Assembly: GCF_900176305.1 (NCBI RefSeq)
Contig: NZ_FWXH01000002.1
Span: 744,001 to 808,000 of the forward strand
DNA from: Clostridium acidisoli DSM 12555
GTDB lineage: Bacteria; Bacillota; Clostridia; Clostridiales; Clostridiaceae
Length of the DNA stretch: 64,000 nucleotides
Reading direction: 5' to 3'
Positions 40,801 through 49,105 of the stretch are shown here, piece after piece. Made by a program: the position numbers and the translations under genes. The notes below the pieces were generated by a model, which saw only the letters and a program-made list of their open reading frames with translations, ran no database searches and was not told the origin of the DNA. Within the stretch, counting starts at the first letter, position 1. Each line of letters starts with the position of its first letter.

Positions 40801-41424
40801 TGCTTCATTTGCAGATTTACCAATAGTTTTAAAGCTTTTACTTCCTGATTCTAAGCTTTTTCCAGCATTTAGCCAACCACTTTGACTTTCAGCTATGTTT
40901 TTAGTAGTTTTATTCAGCTGTCCCTCAAGATTCTTTGCTTCTGCACTTGCTGTGTTCATTTTCGTTGTGTAACTTTCAATACTTTTTGCATTTTGTGTAA
41001 CTGCTTTATCTACATTGTTGTATTGCTCTGTAAGTTCAGCTACTCTTGTTTTTGCATTCTCAGCAACTTCGGAGTTTTTACCATATGCACTTGTTGCACC
41101 TTCTAGTTTTGATTTTTCCATATCTAATGCAGTTTTTAACTGATCTCTTTTTAATATGTTTTCTTCCATTGTTGTAGTGGTTTTTGCAATGGATTTAGAA
41201 TATATATCAACTTTTTCTTGTGCTGTTTGCATTGTGTCTTTTAATGCACTTTGTACCTTTTGTAAATTTCCAGTTGAATCCCCAAAAGCTTTTACTCCAA
41301 CTTCTGCGTCTTTTAAGGCACTTTTATTTAACTTTAAATTTGCATTAACGCCTTGAAGACTTTCGTTAAATCCTGAACTATCTAATATGTATTGGACACT
41401 TACTCTTTTTGTTTCATCTGCCAA
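37807..41424 (-). CDS. Tape-measure protein
   Basis: 1205 residues starting at a TTG with AAAGGAGAG upstream. N-terminal coiled coils, a TP901-type tape-measure core (about 205-540: GDAILKVTAPVVVGLGLATKSASDFEHQM, ELQSNGIDASTAATSLQAGL), a Gly/Ala-rich membrane-like stretch (about 575-665), then long helical repeats. It sets tail length and is ejected with the DNA. Assuming about 1.5 angstrom per residue of helix, the tail would be of the order of 170-180 nm (estimate). Confidence 0.95.
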   Translation of the reverse strand: MADETKRVSVQYILDSSGFNESLQGVNANLKLNKSALKDAEVGVKAFGDSTGNLQKVQSALKDTMQTAQEKVDIYSKSIAKTTTTMEENILKRDQLKTALDMEKSKLEGATSAYGKNSEVAENAKTRVAELTEQYNNVDKAVTQNAKSIESYTTKMNTASAEAKNLEGQLNKTTKNIAESQSGWLNAGKSLESGSKSFKTIGKSANEAGDAILKVTAPVVVGLGLATKSASDFEHQMADIKKEVAATGIPVSQVNSLMAEMSTSSLKWSEDFGQSTDDINQGLLTLVKDGYTAGEAMSTMNTSLLTARGSNEELGTTVDKLGSSLEAYGMKTNDAATTTANMSHMADTFAYTANHTKASISSLGEAFSIVGPLASQLKIPMSQTAAAIGELQSNGIDASTAATSLQAGLVNLTKPTTKMQAALKEMNFSAFDSQGKMKDLTTIIAEMSQRTAGWTDKQRESAYATIFGKESLASWGILMHKGSDYLSNLSTNANNATGEVQHLSDSMKNTSQNNFKELEESVHALGIAFGQDVLPILTPLVKDVTGVVKSFSDLDDGTKKTIIDVVGLATAAGLGLKVVGGAAGSISNILGLAGKISGAIGKATVATEAGTAAATGAGEAIAGTAVAEGAGATATAGLGVAFGAAILPIAAVVGVVAAVGVGSYALYKHMTNDAIPTVDLFNSKYQASEKVLNSYGETVQNTVTKTINFTDATKKNVGAYMQMDDNVKKTMTDISVNSDNFTKQTKTNVVAQYTDMVSKVSGLNANMKDKNITDFTNMVTNTSTLTTKNKNDIVAQYTQMVSKVGGLTAQQKADTIKKFTDTMTQSVGITKSEADNVVAQFTAMGTKIKGGMDTQYNDRLTKMKDFFAKSDVLSVDDEQKILTNMTNDNNTKKAKIDGYEAQIAAIQDNAVAHHRDTTTQEKAQINAIQDSMRVTAVKSLSDSEIQSKVILERMKSYGTSITEEEASSIIQNANSQRDKSIKAANDQCDQTVAEITYERDVTHTINKDQADKLIKNAESQRDQSVKAAKEQRDQVVDHLSKMDSDVISNMNTDTGKMLNPWQKLTKSIGDEFNKIAKSWNDLTFTQKVAKVVGAVTGNTAIGQNASGTNNFQGYLTTMHERGYEVYQPPQGTKIYNHEASEDMVKKTAESVAEKVASKMVANSNGGTTMAVTFDHVTINGYSDLQKVARDLNNMKINNASGIGGN

Positions 41425-41445
41425 GTCTATCTCTCCTTTCCATAA

Positions 41446-42029
41446 TTATTTTCTAAAGAACACGCATTGGTCGGGTGTCAATTCTATGTCATCATCATCA
41501 TTTTGATTATTGTTTTCACTTTTAGTCCACCCCATAAATTTACAATGTTGTAACCATAATGCTAAAATCTCTTTGGGACATGATTTCATAAATTCATTTC
41601 TGCTATAATTTAAATGTGTCTTTGCTACATAAAAAAACCAATCTAAGTCAATTAAATCCTTAGATTGGTTAGTTAGTTTTTTTTGCTTTTTGTTTCCTTT
41701 TTATTTTCATCTTTTTTATCTAAATCCAAACTTCCTACCAACATTTGATATCCAATTACATCTAAAAGTTTTATAGTTGGAAAATCTAAACTGATTGCTT
41801 TCTTTAATTCTTCTTCTGTTAAATCTTTCTCTACACAACAGCAACTTAGTATTTTTATTAAATTACTATATTGTTTTTTCTGTTGTAGATATTCATTTAC
41901 TATCTCCAGTGAATTATCATATTTATCTTCAAATTTACATAGTGCTTCAAAGTCAAACCTAAAAGTTAATATCTCTTCACCAATTTCTATTTTATATTCT
42001 TGTACTTTCCCTATATTCATTTTTATCAA
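41446..42029 (-). CDS. Tail assembly chaperone, -1 frameshift fusion (gpGT type)
   Basis: The frame -1 to the 118-residue chaperone stays open for 76 codons after the slippery site and stops at 41446, just before the tape-measure start. The extension reads LTNQSKDLIDLDWFFYVAKTH, then NYSRNEFMKS..EILALWLQHCKFMGW and an acidic tail, similar in type to gpT-like partners. No ribosome site or start codon precedes this frame, so it can only be made by frameshifting. The fusion would be about 194 residues. Such pairs load onto the tape measure during tail assembly. Confidence 0.85.
41636..41682 (-). promoter_or_regulatory. Programmed -1 frameshift signal
   Basis: Slippery heptamer A AAA AAC (41676-41682) in the correct frame, a 5-nt spacer holding the zero-frame TAA, then a perfect 12-bp hairpin (41659-41670 with 41636-41647, 11-nt loop). 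Seven T follow, so the hairpin could also act as a partial terminator. Confidence 0.88.
41673..42029 (-). CDS. Tail assembly chaperone, unshifted form (gpG type)
   Basis: 118 residues: VQEYKIEIGEEILTFRFDFEALCKFEDKY, the tail-assembly-chaperone pattern of Firmicute siphophages, with an EEELKKAI helix and a lysine/asparagine tail (DENKKETKSKKN) at the slippery site. Located between the tail-tube and tape-measure genes, where every siphophage with such chaperones has them. GGAGG upstream. Confidence 0.88.
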   Translation of the reverse strand: MIKMNIGKVQEYKIEIGEEILTFRFDFEALCKFEDKYDNSLEIVNEYLQQKKQYSNLIKILSCCCVEKDLTEEELKKAISLDFPTIKLLDVIGYQMLVGSLDLDKKDENKKETKSKKN

Positions 42030-42047
42030 ACCTCCAAATTATTATAA

Positions 42048-42084
42048 TAAAAAAGAGAGTAAAGTTTGAATTCTACTCTCTTTT
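42048..42084 (-). terminator. Terminator after the tail-tube gene
   Basis: AAAAGAGAGTA...TACTCTCTTTT stem, 11 bp, then T-run and TATTATAATAATTTGGAGG leading to the chaperone gene. Confidence 0.85.
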
Positions 42085-42088
42085 GTTT

Positions 42089-42676
42089 CTAAGGTGTTAC
42101 TGTTTTTGGTGTTGGTACAATTACACTTGCAAAGAATGTAGTTGCAATGTCTTCTGGACAATCTGGGTCATCCGTCTCTACCATGTACTGATACATACCA
42201 TTATTTGTTAAAGGTTGGAATGTAGCTGTAACTGTAGAATTTTGGTAATCCACTTTACCTTCGGCTTGTTTTACATCAATATCTGGTTCTACTAATTTAC
42301 CTTTGTATAGAACAAGATAACCCTTTTCAACTCCGCCTGCTTTTGTATACTCAACTAGTAAACTTACCCAAGGTGCAACATCTGTATCTTTACAAAAAAC
42401 ACCTCCCGTGCTGGCAATAGAGTGCCCAAGATACTTAGCATATTGCTGGTTGGAAAAATGTCCCAAATCTATGGAAATCTCTAAATCTTGTAAAGTTATA
42501 TCTTGGTCTACAAGTTTCCCCTCTTCATAATTACTTCCTGTATTTGTTTTTGCCTTAGATGAAAACTGTTGAATTCCTGGGATATATTCTGGAGTTGCAA
42601 AAGTTAGATTGTTGCTTCCTAATTCATCTTTTGTTATTGTTGCTAAAAATAGCCTATCAATATTAATTTTTGCCAT
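42089..42676 (-). CDS. Major tail tube protein
   Basis: 195 residues resembling phi13-type major tail proteins: NIDRLFLATITKDELGSNNLTF, IPGIQQFSSKAKTNTGSNYEEG, and the strand run GYLVLYKGKLVEPDIDVKQAEGKVDYQNSTVTATFQPL. It polymerises into the tail tube around the tape measure. Preceded by AAAGGTAGG, followed by a terminator. Confidence 0.88.
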   Translation of the reverse strand: MAKINIDRLFLATITKDELGSNNLTFATPEYIPGIQQFSSKAKTNTGSNYEEGKLVDQDITLQDLEISIDLGHFSNQQYAKYLGHSIASTGGVFCKDTDVAPWVSLLVEYTKAGGVEKGYLVLYKGKLVEPDIDVKQAEGKVDYQNSTVTATFQPLTNNGMYQYMVETDDPDCPEDIATTFFASVIVPTPKTVTP

Positions 42677-42716
42677 TTAAATTACCTACCTTTCAAATTT
42701 TGTTTAATTTTTTTGT

Positions 42717-42745
42717 ATAAAAAAAGAACTACATTTTATAGTCCT
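42717..42745 (-). terminator. Terminator after the tail-completion gene
   Basis: GGACTATAAAATGTAGTTC hairpin followed on the minus strand by TTTTTTTATACAAAAAAATT. Confidence 0.78.
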
Positions 42746-43106
42746 AATTTGTTTTAATAAATCTCATTGCACAATGATTTAATTTTGTTGTCTCTTCCCA
42801 TATAGATATAATACTTATTCTATTAAATCCATTATCAGTTAATTTTTTTTTAATAGAATTTTTTAATGGTATATAGTTTTGAGTACTTAAAGAAAATATA
42901 TCTACTTGTAAATAATAAAAAGTACTAATTTCATTTCCTTCCTCCCATAATCCACCATTTTCATTATAGAACTCGTATTCTACATACATTGGCGTTGGAT
43001 TTTCAGCATGAAGAAAATACACTTTTTTATCTACTGTTAAGTTTATAATGCTACTATCCATTAAAAGTGTTCTAGTATATGTTTCAATATTATCTATAAC
43101 TGCCAC
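42744..43106 (-). CDS. Tail terminator/completion protein
   Basis: About 120 residues: VDKKVYFLHAENPTPMYVEYEFYNENGG, then STFYYLQVDIFSLSTQNYIPLKNSIKKKLTDNGF. Size, fold pattern and place (between gp10-like and tail tube) fit the family that caps the tail before head joining. The start is uncertain: a GTG at 43106 fits the join after the gp10-like stop, but its ribosome site overlaps. The longer frame to 43286 would lie inside the neighbour and is not credible. Confidence 0.7.
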   Translation of the reverse strand: MAVIDNIETYTRTLLMDSSIINLTVDKKVYFLHAENPTPMYVEYEFYNENGGLWEEGNEISTFYYLQVDIFSLSTQNYIPLKNSIKKKLTDNGFNRISIISIWEETTKLNHCAMRFIKTN

Positions 43107-43113
43107 CTCTCTT

Positions 43114-43473
43114 TTATATGGCTTTTTCAAATAGTCCTTCTGCCATTTTAGCCATAACTTCAACCATACTATTGTCAACCGATCTTTCAAACCAACCAAT
43201 ATGTTCTTTAGACTGACTTGTTCCATATTCTGTAAACATAGAATACCATTGGTTAAGTTTAATCTCTCCAACTGTAGCAAAATCAACCTTTTTAACTGTT
43301 TGTTTAATATTTTTCTTTAATTTTTCTGTTTTAGTCGGGGCATTCTTTTCAATTTCTGTATAAGCAGGTTCGATAGCGTTTTTCATTACTCTTTTTTCGT
43401 CAGCAGTTGTTATAGTCATTTCAATAAAATCATTCATCAAGCTATCTAATCCAGTTACTTCTATAGTGTTCAT
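43114..43473 (-). CDS. HK97 gp10-like head-tail joining protein
   Basis: 119 residues with the gp10 family features MKNAIEPAYTEIEKNAPTKTEKLKKNI and the conserved YSMFTEYGTSQSKEHIGWFERSVD. It acts at the head-tail junction. It begins 1 bp after the head-closure gene, so they are translated together. Confidence 0.88.
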   Translation of the reverse strand: MNTIEVTGLDSLMNDFIEMTITTADEKRVMKNAIEPAYTEIEKNAPTKTEKLKKNIKQTVKKVDFATVGEIKLNQWYSMFTEYGTSQSKEHIGWFERSVDNSMVEVMAKMAEGLFEKAI

Positions 43474-43474
43474 T

Positions 43475-43843
43475 CTAATTCACCGCCTTGGCTTTTAACT
43501 TATACCATGTATTTGCCGATGCGACATTATCAGCGAAAAATATATCATATGTCTTCTTTTTATAAACAATTTTGTATTTCTTATAACCGTCCTTTTCTTC
43601 CATATCAGAAATATCAGAAGAATATCTAATTATAAAATTCACTGTATCTTCCTCATTTACCGCTTTCGCCGCAAAGTAGGCATTTCCAAAAAGATTATTT
43701 ATATTTGCCCAAACCTTTTTAAAATCCACATAACCGCCACTGCCTGCAATTGGAAATCCATCAGCATCCGTTTCTTGTTCTGTAAATTTTTGTAACGTTA
43801 TTCTTTTATTCAATCGACCAGTATCTATGTTAAAATCAGCCAT
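43475..43843 (-). CDS. Phage head closure protein (head-tail adaptor)
   Basis: About 122 residues from MADFNIDTGRLNKRITLQKFTEQETDADGF, the signature of the SPP1 gp16/HK97 gp7-like head closure family, with FIIRYSSDISDM and YKIVYKKKTYDI strands. I chose the ATG at 43843 with AAGGTGGTG upstream. It seals the connector after DNA packaging. Confidence 0.88.
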   Translation of the reverse strand: MADFNIDTGRLNKRITLQKFTEQETDADGFPIAGSGGYVDFKKVWANINNLFGNAYFAAKAVNEEDTVNFIIRYSSDISDMEEKDGYKKYKIVYKKKTYDIFFADNVASANTWYKLKAKAVN

Positions 43844-43867
43844 GTTTTTCACCACCTTAAAAATATA

Positions 43868-43890
43868 AGAAAGACGGGGGCTTGCCCGCC
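43868..43890 (-). terminator. Terminator after the capsid gene
   Basis: GGCGGG/CCCGTC stem (one bulge) with tetraloop CAAG, followed by TTTCTTATATTTTT. GC-rich, in contrast to the other late hairpins. Confidence 0.75.
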
Positions 43891-43896
43891 ATATTT

Positions 43897-44997
43897 CTAG
43901 TATTCGATACGTTTAATACTTCTTACAGAACCTTTTACAACTCCAAATCTTTCAAGTATTCTTACTTTAACAGTGTCATCATTGAATCCAGCTTCAGTAC
44001 TTCTTGCAATTGTTACTTGATTTCTATCACAGAATTTTATAGCTTCTTTTGTATTAGCTATATAAAATATTTGTGTCTTATCCGTTGTTACAATTGGTAA
44101 AAGAGTATCTTCCACATATACAATTGGTTTAGAATGGAAATATTCAACACCATTTGCATCTACTGTTATAAGGTTTAAATTCCTGCCCTGTTTATCTTTC
44201 ATATTCTTTAAAGCAACATAACCATCAACATTTGTAATAGTAACTAATCCAGATTTTACAGATGGTAAAGCAGAATCAATTGCATTTTCAACTGCTGAGT
44301 AATCTATTGGCGTTCCTGCTACTGCGGTGGCATTGTCTGTAAGAACTTTTAATATTTTTACATTTTCTTTTACAGTGGCAATATTCAAAAAGTTACTATT
44401 TACAAGAGATTCTATTTCAATTTCAGCGTCATCTAGTAATTCAGATGTTAATGTTTGAATCAAACCAACCTTACTTACTGTAAATGGTATATCTGTAGTA
44501 ACGAGTGTACCATCGACGATATCAGCACCTTCGAGTACGTCTGACATTGTGTTTTGGTCTAAATCTATTACCGGGATTGTACCTTCATTCTTATGTACTG
44601 GTACTATATCGCATAATGATTTTAGAGAACCATAACCTTTTTGTAATATCATTAAATTATTTATGAATTCTTTTGGCAATACTGCTGAATTATCTGCGGT
44701 AGTTATTGCGTCTCTCTCCTCAACTGTAGTTTCTTGTCCCATTATTTTCTTCACTATTGCTCTCATTTCACTTACTTCTGCCATAGTCTTATCAACCTCT
44801 TTCTTTTTATTTTTTTGACTTTCCAAATCTCTTTTTTCATCTGCATCAAGCTCAACTTGTATAGTGATTAATTTTTCCAAATTTCTTTTTTCTACTGTAG
44901 CTTTTTCAGCTTCATCAGCCTTTTTCTCATCTAAAAATCCTCTTATTTCAACTTTTTTAGCATCCAACTGTCCTCTTAATTCTTCTAATTTACTCAT
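43897..44997 (-). CDS. Major capsid protein, HK97 fold
   Basis: 366 residues. Residues 1-110 are a charged coiled coil (the delta/scaffold domain normally removed by the prohead protease), then the HK97 core beginning near SAVLPKEFINNLM: GSLKSLCDIVPVHKNEGTIPVID, IPFTVSKVGLIQTLTSELLDDA, KIYYIAN-like IFYIANTKEAIKFCDR and the end GVVKGSVRSIKRIEY. It forms the icosahedral shell. The protease gene precedes it, with a terminator between, so capsid may be boosted by its own transcript. Confidence 0.94.
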   Translation of the reverse strand: MSKLEELRGQLDAKKVEIRGFLDEKKADEAEKATVEKRNLEKLITIQVELDADEKRDLESQKNKKKEVDKTMAEVSEMRAIVKKIMGQETTVEERDAITTADNSAVLPKEFINNLMILQKGYGSLKSLCDIVPVHKNEGTIPVIDLDQNTMSDVLEGADIVDGTLVTTDIPFTVSKVGLIQTLTSELLDDAEIEIESLVNSNFLNIATVKENVKILKVLTDNATAVAGTPIDYSAVENAIDSALPSVKSGLVTITNVDGYVALKNMKDKQGRNLNLITVDANGVEYFHSKPIVYVEDTLLPIVTTDKTQIFYIANTKEAIKFCDRNQVTIARSTEAGFNDDTVKVRILERFGVVKGSVRSIKRIEY

Positions 44998-45041
44998 TAA
45001 TAATTACCATCCTTTATATTTTATTTTTTATTTTTATGTAT

Positions 45042-45067
45042 AAAAAAAGAACTATAATTCTAGTTCC
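45042..45067 (-). terminator. Terminator after the prohead protease gene
   Basis: GGAACTAGAATTATAGTTC hairpin overlapping the protease stop region, followed by TTTTTTTATACATAAAAATA. Confidence 0.78.
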
Positions 45068-45672
45068 AATTCTAATAATCTTAATTGTTTTGCTAGTTCT
45101 GTGCTTTTGTCATCTCTACCTTCATCAACTAGCTTTTCAACTAAATCAATAACTTCAATATCGTCCTGAACAAATCTCTGCTCAATACATAGTTCCTCAT
45201 TATCACGTGCTTCAACGCTAGTGCCATAATAAGCTGGTGTGCGAGTATTATCTAATATAGACACTTCAAACAAATCAATATCGTCTAAATATCTCCTCTG
45301 CATTTCATTATCTGTTTTCCCCCAAGATTGCTTATTAGCTTTAAATCCAAAAGACCATCCACACAGTTCATTGTTTTTAGCTTTTTCAATCACGTCAGCA
45401 TCACAAACCCTAGCCTCTGCATAAAGTCCGATATTATCTTCCTTTAATTTCAAGTTATCCTTAGTAGAACCTAGTTTTTTATTCCAATCATGATTGAGTA
45501 ATACGGCTATATCATCATTCTTAGCAATAGCATTTTTCCATGTACCAGTTCTTACTTGTTCAACAAATTTACCTTGTGGACTTGGTAATGCTCTGCTATC
45601 TCTTTCAAGTGCATTGACATAGCCTTTAATAGTAACACTGTCATTTCTTATTTCAATTTGCACAATTATCAC
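45052..45672 (-). CDS. Prohead protease, HK97 family (peptidase S78)
   Basis: 206 residues. Catalytic His in AVLLNHDWNKKLGST and Ser in CGWSFGFKA, with VSILDNTRTPAYYGTSVEAR after them, as in S78 proteases. It matures the head by cutting the capsid scaffold part. It lies between the connector and capsid genes. Confidence 0.93.
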   Translation of the reverse strand: MIIVQIEIRNDSVTIKGYVNALERDSRALPSPQGKFVEQVRTGTWKNAIAKNDDIAVLLNHDWNKKLGSTKDNLKLKEDNIGLYAEARVCDADVIEKAKNNELCGWSFGFKANKQSWGKTDNEMQRRYLDDIDLFEVSILDNTRTPAYYGTSVEARDNEELCIEQRFVQDDIEVIDLVEKLVDEGRDDKSTELAKQLRLLELELEL

Positions 45673-45677
45673 CCCCT

Positions 45678-45953
45678 TTACTCCATATAATTAGATAATA
45701 AATCCAAAGTAGTTGTTACAATTCTATCTTGCTTTATATTCTCTGAAATAGTTGTGCTTCGATTTGTATTCATATCTGTTACAAATTTTTGTAATAATAT
45801 ATCTGCTAATTTAAGTGCTTTGTCATCAGTTTTATAAGCTTCACCAACACAAAAATCTATGTAAATTTGTGCTATATCAATTAAATCCGCTAAATAACTA
45901 TCATCATCAGTAAAATCAATTCTTAACAGATTTTTTAAATAATCCAAAGTCAT
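45678..45953 (-). CDS. Head-tail connector (gp6-like) protein
   Basis: 91 residues from MTLDYLKNLLRIDFTDDDSYLADLIDIAQIYIDFCVG, the gp6/DNA-packaging-adaptor pattern, ending LLSNYME. I chose the ATG at 45953, with AGAAGGTG six bases upstream inside the portal stop; the longer frame overlaps portal. Unusually it precedes the protease rather than following the capsid as in HK97. Confidence 0.85.
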   Translation of the reverse strand: MTLDYLKNLLRIDFTDDDSYLADLIDIAQIYIDFCVGEAYKTDDKALKLADILLQKFVTDMNTNRSTTISENIKQDRIVTTTLDLLSNYME

Positions 45954-45954
45954 G

Positions 45955-47208
45955 CTAAACACCTTCTTTCTGTTGCTGCGGTGTGATTGGAGGTGGATTG
46001 TTCGTGTAGGATGTATTACCATTCATCATCTGTTCCAACGTAACCTGTCCACTTGGGAATGTAGTAACGTCTTTACCTAATAATGGTAATCCTAATAACT
46101 TTTTAGCATAATTCAAACTATAAACACCATTTTTAACATATGTAGTGATAACTGTAGCTTCAGTAGCCTTATCCATTTTTAATAATACATTCATATCAAA
46201 TTTAATTTTATAACCTTTAGTTCTTTCAGCACTGGTCAATAGTTTCCAATTCATTTCTTGCTCAATTGCTGTAAAAAGGACTTGTAAAGTATTTACTAAA
46301 AAATTTAACATATCATGTCCTTCACTTTTGGCGTTCTCTTTTATCTCACCAAGAAAAGTTAAGGGTACACCCATTGCCCCTGCAATATCCTTTTTGCTCA
46401 TCAATCGTAATTCCGTGAATTGAGCGTCGCTGAGACTAAGGTTTAATGGACTTACATTATATCCAGCAGGTACTGTAAATATACGGTTATTATTGCTATA
46501 TATTCTATTAAATTTAGCTTGTATTTTACTGATCTCTTTTTCTTCTTTTATATCACTGGTTAATTGGACTACGATTTTATTAGTTAAACCATTTCCAAAT
46601 AAACTATTTAAATAACTTTGGCTTTTTAGCGATGTATCAAGACTTTCTCTTAATATAGTTCTAGTTGCTCGTGTATTAATACCATCCAAGGTAAAATCTT
46701 TTAAAACAATAATATCTGCATCAAATGAAGACCCTGTTTCTCCATTTACCCCCTGCCAATCGTATAATATTTTATTGTTTTTTACAGACTTTATTAATCC
46801 AATATCATCTACAATAATGCCTACAATTTTAATTGGATATAAACCAATTACTTTACTACCTTGTCTGTCAATATACAAACCACTTATTCCTTCATGTTTT
46901 CCTAACGTAACAAATGTTTTAATTACAGTAACTGCATTCATGTAATCGTTGGGACGTAAATTTAACAAATCATATAAATAATGATCTGTTGCTTCAATCT
47001 CCCCCTTATCTGTCTCTTGTTTTACTTGTAAAGGACATTTGGCAATAGATTCGCTTATAATCCTAATACAACTATAATATGTAGACTCTTTTAACTGTTT
47101 ACTTACTGGTGTAACATCATATCCATTTTCAAAGGAATAAATATTATTCCAATCATTAACATTTACGCTTGTATCTCTTTTTTCCTGAATTAATTTATCA
47201 AAAATCAT
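45955..47208 (-). CDS. Portal protein, HK97 family
   Basis: 417 residues with the portal signature ALLNLRPND-like YLYDLLNLRPNDYMNAVTVIKTFV, then RLMSKKDIAGAMGVPLTFLGE and the C-terminal NYAKKLLGLPLLGKD. Twelve copies make the DNA entry channel. It overlaps the connector region by a ribosome site only, and overlaps the preceding small gene by one base. Confidence 0.95.
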   Translation of the reverse strand: MIFDKLIQEKRDTSVNVNDWNNIYSFENGYDVTPVSKQLKESTYYSCIRIISESIAKCPLQVKQETDKGEIEATDHYLYDLLNLRPNDYMNAVTVIKTFVTLGKHEGISGLYIDRQGSKVIGLYPIKIVGIIVDDIGLIKSVKNNKILYDWQGVNGETGSSFDADIIVLKDFTLDGINTRATRTILRESLDTSLKSQSYLNSLFGNGLTNKIVVQLTSDIKEEKEISKIQAKFNRIYSNNNRIFTVPAGYNVSPLNLSLSDAQFTELRLMSKKDIAGAMGVPLTFLGEIKENAKSEGHDMLNFLVNTLQVLFTAIEQEMNWKLLTSAERTKGYKIKFDMNVLLKMDKATEATVITTYVKNGVYSLNYAKKLLGLPLLGKDVTTFPSGQVTLEQMMNGNTSYTNNPPPITPQQQKEGV

Positions 47209-47414
47209 TATTTCTCACCTCTTTTCTTACTAAATTTATATAAAAATATTGAATAAGCGATAAATATTACACCTAAAAAATACAATCCAAAATACAAATT
47301 TACACGGAAATTAGTAAAAACAATAACAAACATACCAATTAAAAAGACTATTTCCATGACAAAAATATCATTAAAAACAGTCTTTTTAAGCAATTTATTT
47401 AGTTTTTCTTTCAT
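47208..47414 (-). CDS. Small membrane protein between terminase and portal (DUF1056-like)
   Basis: 68 residues, two membrane helices (FVMEIVFLIGMFVIVFT and LYFGLYFLGVIFIAYSIFLY) and a basic tail. Firmicute siphophages often have a DUF1056 membrane protein exactly here; the match is by position and size. The ATG at 47414 is chosen, with AGGTGAT upstream, over one six codons earlier. Role unknown. Confidence 0.7.
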   Translation of the reverse strand: MKEKLNKLLKKTVFNDIFVMEIVFLIGMFVIVFTNFRVNLYFGLYFLGVIFIAYSIFLYKFSKKRGEK

Positions 47415-47425
47415 TAATTTATCAC

Positions 47426-49105
47426 CTACCAATCTAATTTATCTAATTCACCTAAAGCATCATAACTAGTATCTTCCCCTAGTAATTCTGTATAACAAAA
47501 TACTAAAACCGCAACCAAATCAATTCTTTGTTTATTTTTATCAGCTTTTGCCAACATTTCATCATCAGATTTTCCTACGGTTGTAATAGCATTGCTCATA
47601 TTCCAATCAAGTAATTCATTTTCCAAATATTTAACTTCACCGTCATAAACTTTCTTTCTAAATTCCTTGGTTGCTGGACTTAATAATGTATAAGTTTGTT
47701 TTAATTTAACTACATCAAAGTCCTTCTCAAGCCTTTCCACCATTTCTTTTGCATTCATCGGATCTGTTACTATACTTTCTATAGTACAATTATATTTATC
47801 TTCAATATTTCTTATATATTCTTCCACAAGTGTATAACTTACTGTCATTCCCTTATGTATATCGCACCATCCAGCCCTCTCATATGTTCTATAATCTATA
47901 TTTTCTCGCCTTTTATCTAAGTTATCTTCAGGCAAAAAACCATGTGACATACAATAAATTATATTATTTTCTTTATACATTATGGCGACAGCTGTTAAAT
48001 CTGTGGTCACAGATAAATCTATTGATACCACTACAGACCTTTTGGCAAAATCAATATTATCAACTCTACACTTCTTCCAACAACTTATGTCTATGTATTT
48101 ATTCAACTCATTCGTTTCCAAGAAAATATTAAGATTCTTGGTTAAAAATTCCTCTTGTTCTTTTGTCTTTATTTTTGCTATGTCTCTATCGGATTTTATT
48201 TCTTTATAATTTTCTTCCACTCGCAATGGATTAGCCTTATAAATTGCTGAATCTTCCCATGCTTCATCTCTGTCTGCATAATATAGTAAACAAAATAGCC
48301 TTGGATTTTTTACAGTTCCATTTAAAACTGCTCTGTCATAGTCCAATTCTTCCAGCATAATAGAATCAGATTCACTATATGCTGTTGTGGTTCTTACCAT
48401 AATTGGATTCTTTACCGATAGTTGCCCCTTACGCATAGCTTGTATATTATCATTGGTCACAAATGCTCCCATTTCATCCACACAAACGCAACAAGGTCTG
48501 ATTGAGTTGTTTTTGTTTGCTTTAGATGTCCTAGGAAAATAGAAGCTATTAGTCAATTTACATTTGATAATTCCTATTTCAGATTCACTTACTACAAAAT
48601 GCTTGGCAATTGCAGGACTGGCACTTATTATTTGTGCCATTGCTTTTCTAAGTTCTTTCGCTAAATCTCTATCTATGCATATAGAATAAAATTCGCTGAA
48701 ATTTTGTTCTGTTAAAAGTTGTAATATAAAAACTATTGCTGTTATAAAAGTCTTCGCATTTTTTCTAGGAATAAAAAGTACAACATCCCTATACATCATC
48801 TTGTTTAAGTCATTCTTATATCTCCAACCAAAAATAGCACATAAAAATAAGGCTTGGAAACCTACCAAACCTTCTAATACATTTTTACCTACTATAAATC
48901 CTGTTGCATAATTAAGCAGCTTCAAAAGATTATTTATTATTTGCAATTTTTCTTTACTAAAACAAAATTCAAAACCTTCTTTATATTGATTTATATTATA
49001 ATTATCCATAAATATTTTACACTGTTGTTTGACCTCAAATGTAGTATCTTCTGTCCCATTTAAAACATCTTCACAGTATTTTAATGCTTTATCTAAAAGT
49101 ATCAT
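47426..49105 (-). CDS. Terminase large subunit
   Basis: 559 residues. ATPase part: the P-loop variant FIPRKNAKTF (about 111-120) and Walker B CVCVDEMGAF (206-215). Nuclease part: VVSIDLSVTTDLTAVAI with the first metal Asp, later SIVTDPMNAKEM and DEMLAKADKNKQRIDLV. It pumps phage DNA into the head and cuts it. The start overlaps the small-subunit stop as ATGA. Confidence 0.95.
   Translation of the reverse strand: MILLDKALKYCEDVLNGTEDTTFEVKQQCKIFMDNYNINQYKEGFEFCFSKEKLQIINNLLKLLNYATGFIVGKNVLEGLVGFQALFLCAIFGWRYKNDLNKMMYRDVVLFIPRKNAKTFITAIVFILQLLTEQNFSEFYSICIDRDLAKELRKAMAQIISASPAIAKHFVVSESEIGIIKCKLTNSFYFPRTSKANKNNSIRPCCVCVDEMGAFVTNDNIQAMRKGQLSVKNPIMVRTTTAYSESDSIMLEELDYDRAVLNGTVKNPRLFCLLYYADRDEAWEDSAIYKANPLRVEENYKEIKSDRDIAKIKTKEQEEFLTKNLNIFLETNELNKYIDISCWKKCRVDNIDFAKRSVVVSIDLSVTTDLTAVAIMYKENNIIYCMSHGFLPEDNLDKRRENIDYRTYERAGWCDIHKGMTVSYTLVEEYIRNIEDKYNCTIESIVTDPMNAKEMVERLEKDFDVVKLKQTYTLLSPATKEFRKKVYDGEVKYLENELLDWNMSNAITTVGKSDDEMLAKADKNKQRIDLVAVLVFCYTELLGEDTSYDALGELDKLDW

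Noticed and set aside
43107-43286. Extended N-terminus of the tail completion protein
   Set aside because: The extra 60 codons lie wholly inside the gp10-like gene and have no family-like sequence.
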